A stretch of 64,000 bases of DNA from Actinomadura terrae (lineage in GTDB: Bacteria; Actinomycetota; Actinomycetes; Streptosporangiales; Streptosporangiaceae): positions 1,426,001 to 1,490,000 of the forward strand of contig NZ_JAICDG010000001.1 of the NCBI RefSeq assembly GCF_022751215.1, read 5' to 3'. The notes beneath the pieces are model-generated. The model saw only the letters and a list, made by a program, of their open reading frames with translations. It was not told the origin of the DNA and did no database searches. Below, in pieces: positions 58,376 through 64,000 of the stretch. Each line of letters opens with the position of its first letter. The stretch's first letter is position 1. The position numbers and the translations under genes were made by a program.

Positions 58376-61098
58376 TGGAGACTCCGTCCGTGCCGATGGA
58401 GATTCCCCCCGTGGCCGAGCGGCGCGAGCTGAGCTGCGACGTGCTGGTCATCGGCGGCGGCACCGCCGGGACGATGGCCGCGATCACCGCGGCCGAGCAC
58501 GGATCGTCGGTGCTGCTGATGGAGAAGGCGCACGTCCGGCACTCGGGCGCGCTCGCGATGGGCATGGACGGCGTGAACAACGCGGTCATCCCCGGCAAGG
58601 CCACCCCCGAGGACTACGTCGCCGAGATCACCCGCGCCAACGACGGCATCGTCGACCAGCGGACCGTCCACCAGACGGCGACGCGCGGGTTCGCGATGGT
58701 CAAGCGCCTGGAGCGCTACGGCGTGAAGTTCGAGAAGGACGAGCACGGCGAGTACGCGGTGCGGCGCGTCCACCGGTCCGGGTCGTATGTGTTGCCGATG
58801 CCGGAGGGCAAGGACGTCAAGAAGGTGCTGTACCGGGTGCTGCGGCAGCGCTCGATCCGGGAGAAGGTCCAGATCGAGAACCGCGTCATGCCGGTGCGCG
58901 TCCTCACCTCCGGCGGGCGGGCGGTCGGGGCGGTGGGCTTCGACACCCGCACCGGCGAGTTCGTCACGGTCTCGGCGAACGCCGTCATCCTCGCGACCGG
59001 CGCGGCCGGGCGGCTCGGGCTGCCCGCGTCCGGCTACCTCTACGGGACGTACGAGAACCCCACCAACGCCGGGGACGGCTACGCGATGGCCTACCACGCG
59101 GGCGCCGAGCTGAGCGGCATCGAGTGCTTCCAGATCAACCCGCTCATCAAGGACTACAACGGGCCCGCCTGCGCCTACGTCGCCAACCCGTTCGGCGGCT
59201 ACCAGGTGAACGCCGAGGGCACCCGGTTCGTCGACTGCGACTACTGGTCCGGGCAGATGATGGCGGAGGTCAAGCGCGAGATCGACTCCGCGCGCGGGCC
59301 CATCTACCTCAAGCTCACCCACCTGCCGGACGAGACGCTGACGGCGCTCGAAAGCATCCTGCACACCACCGAGCGGCCGACGCGCGGCACGTTCCACTCC
59401 GGGCGCGGCCACGACTACCGCACGCACGACGTGGAGATGCACATCTCCGAGATCGGGCTGTGCGGCGGCCACTCGGCGTCGGGCGTCCGGGTGGACGAGA
59501 ACGCCCGCACCACCGTCCCCGGCCTGTACGCGGCGGGCGACCTGGCCTGCGTCCCGCACAACTACATGATCGGCGCGTTCGTGTTCGGGGACCTGGCGGG
59601 CGCGCACGCCTCCGCGTACTCCACCTACGGCGAAGGGTTGGCCGCGCTGCCGGAGGACCAGATCGCGGCGGCGCACGAGCTGATCTACCGCCCGCTGCGC
59701 CACCCGGACGGCCCGCCGCAGCCGCAGGTCGAGTACAAGCTCCGCCGGTTCGTCAACGACTACGTCGCGCCGCCGAAGACGCAGGCCAAGCTCGACATCG
59801 CGGTCGAGACCTTCGCCCGGATGGAGGGCGAGATCGCCGAGATGGGCGCGACGACGCCGCACGAGCTGATGCGCTGCGCCGAGGTCACGTTCATCCGGGA
59901 CTGCGCGGAGATGGCGGCGCGCTCGTCGCTGGCCCGCACCGAGAGCCGCTGGGGCCTCTACCACGACCGCGCCGACCTGCCCGAGCGCGACGACGCGTCC
60001 TGGATGTACCACCTCGACCTGCGCCGCCGCGACGACGGGACGATGGAGTTCCTCAAGCGCCCGGTCGCGCCCTACCTGGTGCCGGTGGAGGAGTTCACGG
60101 TCCCCCCCGAGGGCACGCCCGTCGTCGTCCTGACCCCGGAGGCGCCGCGCTCGACCGCGCACACTTCGGTCCCGGGCACGGCCACGACGCGGCAGGCGAC
60201 GGCCATCGGGCGGTCCCCGCACCTGCTGGAGCTCCAGCGGCTCGCCGAGACCGAGCCGCCCGTCGAGGAGATCACCCCCTACCTGGACGACCCGGACCCG
60301 AAGGTCCGCCGCGCCGCCGTCGCCACCCTCACCGAGGTCGCCCCGGACGGCGTCGCCGGCGCCCTCGCCTCCGCGCTCGGGGACGGGCACGGGTCCGTCC
60401 GGCACGCCGCCGCGACCGCGCTGCGCGAGCTGGTCGAGGTGCTGCCCGCGACCCCCGAGGTGCGGGACGCGCTGTCCGGCGCGCTCGGCAGCGACGACGC
60501 GCAGGTCCGCGCGGCCGTCCTGGACGTGCTGCGGGCGCTGCGGCTCGGCTCCCCGGCGGTGTACGGCGGCGCGCTCGGCGACCCCGACCACCGCGTCCGC
60601 CTCCAGGCCGTGCGGGGCCTGGTCGCCCACGACGCCGCCGACCGGGTGGCGGCGGCCTCCGGCGACGCGTCCCGCGAGGTGCGGGTCGCGGTCGCGCACG
60701 GCCTCGGCACGATCGGCGCCGCCTCCTCGGCGGCCGCCCTGGGCGCGCTGCTCGGCGACCGCGACGACCTGGTCAGGGCGGCCGCATTGGAGGCGCTCGC
60801 CGGGATCGGCTGCCCGCCGCCGCTCGCCGCCGCCGCCGTGGACGCGCTGCGAGACCCCGCCTGGCAGGTCAGGACGGGCGCCGCGCGCGGCCTGGCCGCC
60901 GCCGACCCCGAGGTGGCGTCGGGGCCGCTGATCAAGGCGCTGGACGACCCGCACCTCGACGTCCGCAAGGCCGCCGTGATCGCGCTGTCCGCCGTCCCCG
61001 CCACGCCGGAGGTGGCCGCCGCGCTGGACCGCGCCCAGACCGACCCGGACGCCGACGTCCGCGCCTACGCCCGCCGGGCCGTCACCGTGCGAGCGTGA
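58375..61098 (+). CDS. AprA/fumarate-reductase-like flavoprotein with HEAT-repeat C-terminus
   Basis: 907 residues. The FAD domain starts CDVLVIGGGTAGTMAAITAAEHGSSVLLMEKA. HSGALAMGMDGVNNAVIPG...EDYVAEITRAN resembles the adenylylsulfate reductase alpha subunit more than classic fumarate reductase. PGLYAAGDLACVPHNYMIGAFVFGDLAGAHA is the second FAD contact. Residues about 600-907 are about nine HEAT/PBS-lyase-type helical repeats (DPDPKVRRAAVATL, DDAQVRAAVLDVLRAL, DPHLDVRKAAVIALS), probably a protein-docking scaffold. Last gene of the operon; partner electron carrier is the ferredoxin at 55183. Substrate unknown. The 3' end overlaps cobS by 17 bp. Confidence 0.88.
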   Translation: METPSVPMEIPPVAERRELSCDVLVIGGGTAGTMAAITAAEHGSSVLLMEKAHVRHSGALAMGMDGVNNAVIPGKATPEDYVAEITRANDGIVDQRTVHQTATRGFAMVKRLERYGVKFEKDEHGEYAVRRVHRSGSYVLPMPEGKDVKKVLYRVLRQRSIREKVQIENRVMPVRVLTSGGRAVGAVGFDTRTGEFVTVSANAVILATGAAGRLGLPASGYLYGTYENPTNAGDGYAMAYHAGAELSGIECFQINPLIKDYNGPACAYVANPFGGYQVNAEGTRFVDCDYWSGQMMAEVKREIDSARGPIYLKLTHLPDETLTALESILHTTERPTRGTFHSGRGHDYRTHDVEMHISEIGLCGGHSASGVRVDENARTTVPGLYAAGDLACVPHNYMIGAFVFGDLAGAHASAYSTYGEGLAALPEDQIAAAHELIYRPLRHPDGPPQPQVEYKLRRFVNDYVAPPKTQAKLDIAVETFARMEGEIAEMGATTPHELMRCAEVTFIRDCAEMAARSSLARTESRWGLYHDRADLPERDDASWMYHLDLRRRDDGTMEFLKRPVAPYLVPVEEFTVPPEGTPVVVLTPEAPRSTAHTSVPGTATTRQATAIGRSPHLLELQRLAETEPPVEEITPYLDDPDPKVRRAAVATLTEVAPDGVAGALASALGDGHGSVRHAAATALRELVEVLPATPEVRDALSGALGSDDAQVRAAVLDVLRALRLGSPAVYGGALGDPDHRVRLQAVRGLVAHDAADRVAAASGDASREVRVAVAHGLGTIGAASSAAALGALLGDRDDLVRAAALEALAGIGCPPPLAAAAVDALRDPAWQVRTGAARGLAAADPEVASGPLIKALDDPHLDVRKAAVIALSAVPATPEVAAALDRAQTDPDADVRAYARRAVTVRA

Positions 61099-61834
61099 CC
61101 AGGGCGGCGGTCCCGGCGATCTCGACCAGCGCGCCGAGGACGTCGCCGGTGACCCCGCCCAGCCGCCGGACGGCGTGCCGCAGCAGCAGCATCGCCGCCG
61201 CCAGCCCCACCAGGACGGCGGCGGCGGTGTGCAGGGCGCCGCCGAGCCCGTTCGCGGCCGCCCCGGCGGCGCCCGCGCCCAGCACGACGACGGCCGTCAC
61301 CAGCAGCGCGTTCCGCGTCGAGACCGTGCCCGCGACCAGCGAGCCCAGCCCGCCCGGCCGCGCCGCCGGAACGGCGTCCCGGCATGCCCACGGCAGCGCC
61401 GCACGCCCGGCCACGGCGCCGACGACCACGGCCACGGCGGCATGCGGCGCGGACGCGAGCGCCGCCACCTGGACGAGCAGCGCCAGCATCAGCGTGACGA
61501 CCCCGAACGGCCCGATGTCGGACCGCTTCATGATCGCCAGGGCCTCGGCGGCGGGACGGCCGCTGCCGAGCCCGTCGGCCAGGTCGGCGAGCCCGTCGAG
61601 GTGCAGGGCCCGCGTGAGCACGGCCGTCGCCGCCACCGCGAGCGCCGCGCGCAGCAGCGGCGACAGTCCCGCCGCGTCGCCCGCGACCAGCACCAGCGCC
61701 GCGCCGCCGCCGGTGACCAGCCCCACGGCGGGCGCGGTCAGCATCGCCGCCCTCGCCGTGGCCCGGTCGACGTTCCGCATCGGCAGCGGCACGACGGTCA
61801 GGAGCGTGACGGCCAGCCGCAGCCCCGCGATCAC
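61082..61834 (-). CDS. cobS: Adenosylcobinamide-GDP ribazoletransferase (cobalamin synthase)
   Basis: 250 residues, seven or so TM helices. LAVTLLTVVPLP, RALHLDGLADLADGLGSGRP and IMKRSDIGPFGVVTLML (the D-G-x-x-D and K-R-S-D-x-G-P-x-G motifs) identify CobS. It joins adenosylcobinamide-GDP with alpha-ribazole. GTG 61834 overlaps the cobU stop (GTGA), so the two are coupled. No cobalamin riboswitch is seen upstream of cobU. Confidence 0.93.
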   Translation of the reverse strand: MIAGLRLAVTLLTVVPLPMRNVDRATARAAMLTAPAVGLVTGGGAALVLVAGDAAGLSPLLRAALAVAATAVLTRALHLDGLADLADGLGSGRPAAEALAIMKRSDIGPFGVVTLMLALLVQVAALASAPHAAVAVVVGAVAGRAALPWACRDAVPAARPGGLGSLVAGTVSTRNALLVTAVVVLGAGAAGAAANGLGGALHTAAAVLVGLAAAMLLLRHAVRRLGGVTGDVLGALVEIAGTAALVTLAR

Positions 61835-62775
61835 GGCAGCTCCGCGACGCGGCCCGCCACCACCAGCGCGGCCTCCTCGGACTCGGCGGCGAGCCGCTGG
61901 TTGAGCCGGCCGAGGGCGTCGCGGAACGCCCGTCCCGACCGCGTCGCGGGCACCACCGACAGGCCGACCTCGTCGCTCACCGCCACGACACGGGCCCTCG
62001 TGCTCCGCCAGGCGTCGACGAGCCCGTCGACGCGCGGCTGGACGCGGTCCGGTTCGTCCCACGCCGCTTCCTCGTCGAACACGGCCGCCAGCCAGGAGCC
62101 GATGCCGTCCACGAGCACCGCCCCCTCGGCCTCCCCGAGGACACCGCCGAGGTCGGACGTCTCGACCGTCCGCCACCATGCCGGACGCCGCAGCCGGTGC
62201 GCCTCGATGCGCGCCGTCCACTCCGGGTCGTCCGCGCGGACCACGCCGGTCGCCACGTAGGTCACGTCCGGGCACGCGGCCAGCCGCAGCTCCGCCTCGG
62301 CCGACTTCCCCGACCGCGCGCCGCCCAGCAGCAGCGTCCGGTGGGGCCCGCCCGCCGGACGCCGCCAGAACGCCATCCGCCGCTCCAACTCGTCCACCGA
62401 ACGAATCCGGTGGTCGACATGGACGGCCAGCACCTCGGTCCCGGACGTGACGGCTTCCGCCCTCCGCAGCCGTCCCAGATGCTCGGGAGACCCCACCAGG
62501 TCCAGCAGGACGGCGTCGTACGCCACTCCCGCGCCCGGCTCAGGCTTGGCTCCGGGCCCGGACGACACCAATGCCCGTCCACCGTCCGGCCCGGTGACGT
62601 CATGGCCCCCGACCACGGAGACGCGAGCGCAGTCCTCCAGCGGAACGCCGTCAATGAGGGCCCGCGTCGGCCCGTGCGAGACCCCGGCGGTGCGCAACCG
62701 GTTGCAGGACGCGCACCCGCACCCGGCCGCGGGCCAGCCGCCGGGACCCGCGAAGTCGAGAAGCTCAATGTCCAT
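61831..62775 (-). CDS. cobU: Adenosylcobinamide kinase/guanylyltransferase with N-terminal MBL-like remnant
   Basis: 314 residues, longer than the usual 175-190 of CobU. The catalytic domain begins near residue 145 with the P-loop LLLGGARSGKSAEAE (151-158 core) and continues with VTYVATGV, EAHRLRRPAWWRTVE (guanylylated His region) and VSDEVGLSVVPAT. The first 140 residues start FAGPGGWPAAGC19-G-C21-A-S-C24, like the Cys-rich start of PhnP/PqqB metallo-beta-lactamase proteins, but the H-x-H-x-D-H core is absent. That part is probably a vestigial or structural domain. ATG 62775; coupled to cobS. Confidence 0.9.
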   Translation of the reverse strand: MDIELLDFAGPGGWPAAGCGCASCNRLRTAGVSHGPTRALIDGVPLEDCARVSVVGGHDVTGPDGGRALVSSGPGAKPEPGAGVAYDAVLLDLVGSPEHLGRLRRAEAVTSGTEVLAVHVDHRIRSVDELERRMAFWRRPAGGPHRTLLLGGARSGKSAEAELRLAACPDVTYVATGVVRADDPEWTARIEAHRLRRPAWWRTVETSDLGGVLGEAEGAVLVDGIGSWLAAVFDEEAAWDEPDRVQPRVDGLVDAWRSTRARVVAVSDEVGLSVVPATRSGRAFRDALGRLNQRLAAESEEAALVVAGRVAELP

Positions 62776-62829
62776 GACGCCGCGAATACTACGGTGGCCT
62801 GGGGAAGCAGGCCGCCGGCCGGTCCGGCT

Positions 62830-63540
62830 TCACTCGGCGGGCACCCCTGTCACGGTGACGGTCCGGGTTCCCGGGTCGATGCCGCCGAGGGCGGCGCAGC
62901 GCGCGTCCCGCCCGTGCACGCGGCCGAACTCGGCGGTCACCACGTGCCATCCCGTCAGCCCGTTGGCGGCGAGCCGCCCCTCGGTGAACGTGACCGACGC
63001 CCGCTCGGAGACGCAGCGGGCGCCGAACCGGGCCACGAGCTCCTTCTGGAGCCTGCCGAGCGCCTGGGCCCGGGCCTTCTCGGCCCCGGCGAGCGGACGC
63101 CACGGACGCAGCCCGAGCCTCCGGCACACGCCGGAGTCACCGGGGAAGACGCCGACCGCCTTGCCCATGCCGCAGGCCACGAGCGGTGGCGCCGTGCGCG
63201 TGCCCTCGCCCACCGCCCCCTCCCGCCACAGCCCGGCGCACTCGCCGATCGGATCGAGGGTGCTGGTCCCGATCGCGGTCGTGTCGGCTTGCAGGTCCGC
63301 GCGCGCGTAGCAACCGGTGGCCAGAGTCTGCTCCACGCCGTCGCCCAGCAGGCTCCCGGCGACGGCGACGCCGCCGCCCGCCACGACGAGCGCGGCGGCT
63401 GTGCCCGCGATCCAGCGGCCGCGCCGGGCGATCCGGCGCCGTCCGGCGGGCCGCGAGATCTCCTCGACGAGGTGCCGCCTCCGCACCGCGACGGCCGCGG
63501 GATCGATGTCGCGCTCGCGGGGCGGCGAGTACTCGTTCAC
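62830..63540 (-). CDS. Membrane-anchored protein coupled to ECF sigma factor
   Basis: 236 residues. A charged cytoplasmic N-terminus (about 1-43, AVRRRHLVEEI), one TM helix (IAGTAAALVVAGGGVAVAGSLL), and an extracytoplasmic domain with six Cys (CYARADL, GECAGLW, VACGMGK, GVCRRLG, ARCVSE, ARCAALG). ATG 63540 overlaps the sigma factor stop (ATGA). It holds the usual place of an anti-sigma factor, but there is no zinc-binding H-x3-C-x2-C motif. An anti-sigma role is therefore inferred from position only. Confidence 0.75.
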   Translation of the reverse strand: MNEYSPPRERDIDPAAVAVRRRHLVEEISRPAGRRRIARRGRWIAGTAAALVVAGGGVAVAGSLLGDGVEQTLATGCYARADLQADTTAIGTSTLDPIGECAGLWREGAVGEGTRTAPPLVACGMGKAVGVFPGDSGVCRRLGLRPWRPLAGAEKARAQALGRLQKELVARFGARCVSERASVTFTEGRLAANGLTGWHVVTAEFGRVHGRDARCAALGGIDPGTRTVTVTGVPAE

Positions 63541-64000
63541 AGTTCCTCCTGAGTCGATTGGAGCGCCGAGAGGCGTTCACCCTGCGCGTGGGGTTCCTTC
63601 GCGGCCAGCTCCCGCAGCCGCGCCTTCGCTCTGGACAGGCGCGACCGCACGGTCCCCACCGGCACCCCCAGGGCGACGGCCGCCTGCGCGTAGCTGAGCC
63701 CGTCCGCCGCGCACAGGGCGAGGACGTCCTGGTCGTCCGGCGAGAGCCGCCTCACCAGGCGCAGGAGCCGCGCCATCGCCCGTTCGGCGTCGAGCCGCTC
63801 CGCCACGTCGTCGGCGTGGTCGGACGCGTCCGGACGATCGGGGACGCGGGCCAGCGCGTCACGGTGCCGGCGTCGCGCGCGGTTGCGGTTGCGCGCGACG
63901 TTGGCGGCCACGCCGAGCAGCCAGGGCAGGGCCGAGTCGCCGTCCAGCCGCACCTCGGCGCGGCGGCGCCACGCCTCAAGGAACACGACCGAGGTCAGCT
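63537..64000 (-). CDS. ECF-type RNA polymerase sigma factor (5' end outside window)
   Basis: Partial: the frame runs off the right edge, and the start and most of region 2 are missing. Visible are the end of region 2 (FLEAWRRRAEV...ALPWLLGVAANVARNRNRARRR) and region 4.2 (LSPDDQDVLALCAADGLSYAQAAVALGVPVGTVRSRLSRAKARLREL). Its stop overlaps the start of the membrane protein gene. It probably directs transcription in response to an envelope signal passed by that protein. Confidence 0.9.
   Translation of the reverse strand, partial: LTSVVFLEAWRRRAEVRLDGDSALPWLLGVAANVARNRNRARRRHRDALARVPDRPDASDHADDVAERLDAERAMARLLRLVRRLSPDDQDVLALCAADGLSYAQAAVALGVPVGTVRSRLSRAKARLRELAAKEPHAQGERLSALQSTQEEL

Noticed and set aside
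62776..62829. Cobalamin riboswitch upstream of cobU
   Set aside because: Only 54 bp separate cobU from the next gene, and no B12-box sequence is visible.

Overview
The window is very GC-rich with the codon bias of a high-GC actinobacterium. It has GTG and TTG starts, ATGA/GTGA gene overlaps, an F420:NADPH oxidoreductase, actinobacterial glnE, and a DUF4191-lipA-lipB neighbourhood. I infer a filamentous actinomycete, possibly Thermomonosporaceae/Actinomadura-like; the genus is a guess from gene content. Much of the order (panB, glnA2-glnE, an exported alpha/beta hydrolase, glnA1, RDD protein, DUF4191, lipA, lipB, TIGR01777 epimerase, dihydrolipoamide acyltransferase, leucyl aminopeptidase, cobS) recalls, from memory, the M. 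tuberculosis Rv2207-Rv2225 region, with accessory blocks between.

Layout: 0.1-7.5 kb holds a NAD(P)-binding protein, a LigD-type phosphoesterase with a decayed ligase domain, a ComEA-like HhH membrane protein, methionine aminopeptidase, npdG, a wHTH/membrane pair and panB. 7.6-12 kb is a drug-efflux MFS/TetR pair with a visible operator, then a GAF-SpoIIE phosphatase/ATPase. 12.2-18.4 kb holds a MinD-like ATPase, nadE, an MFS/ArsR-DUF5937 pair with a palindromic operator, and a class I terpene synthase. 18.5-25.5 kb is a polar amino acid ABC importer followed by glnA2 and glnE. 25.5-32 kb has two PAP2/AUR1-like membrane phosphatases, the exported hydrolase, an OsmC protein and a SNF2 helicase.

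The most interesting block is 32.08-34.23 kb. A Ro60 (TROVE/vWA) gene is preceded by four tandem Y-RNA-like units sharing a 24-25 nt motif. Three of them enclose a circularly permuted tRNA-like module (T arm, closed acceptor stem, D arm), the tRNA mimicry known for bacterial YrlA RNAs. No protein gene is apparent in this 680-bp interval. An accessory stretch follows (34.3-41.1 kb): HTH-TPR regulator paralogues (one truncated), a YdcF-like protein, two small unknown proteins, an esterase-like hydrolase, an orphan PIMT-type methyltransferase and a secreted ricin-type lectin.

41.3-54 kb is core nitrogen and lipoate metabolism. glnA1 has a four-half-site GlnR box. lipA and lipB make lipoate for the acyltransferase E2 (49.4 kb), and E3 (51 kb) reoxidises it; pepA follows.

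54.3-61.1 kb is a compact GntR-controlled operon: 2[4Fe-4S] ferredoxin, taurine/nitrate-type ABC importer whose binding protein carries a NosL-like tail, and an AprA/fumarate-reductase-like flavoprotein with a HEAT-repeat tail. It looks like an uptake-plus-redox system for an unidentified, perhaps sulfur-containing, compound. The window ends with cobS, a cobU with a vestigial N-terminal domain, and an ECF sigma factor (cut by the window edge) with its coupled membrane protein. All boundaries and functions come from reading the sequence; no database search was possible.
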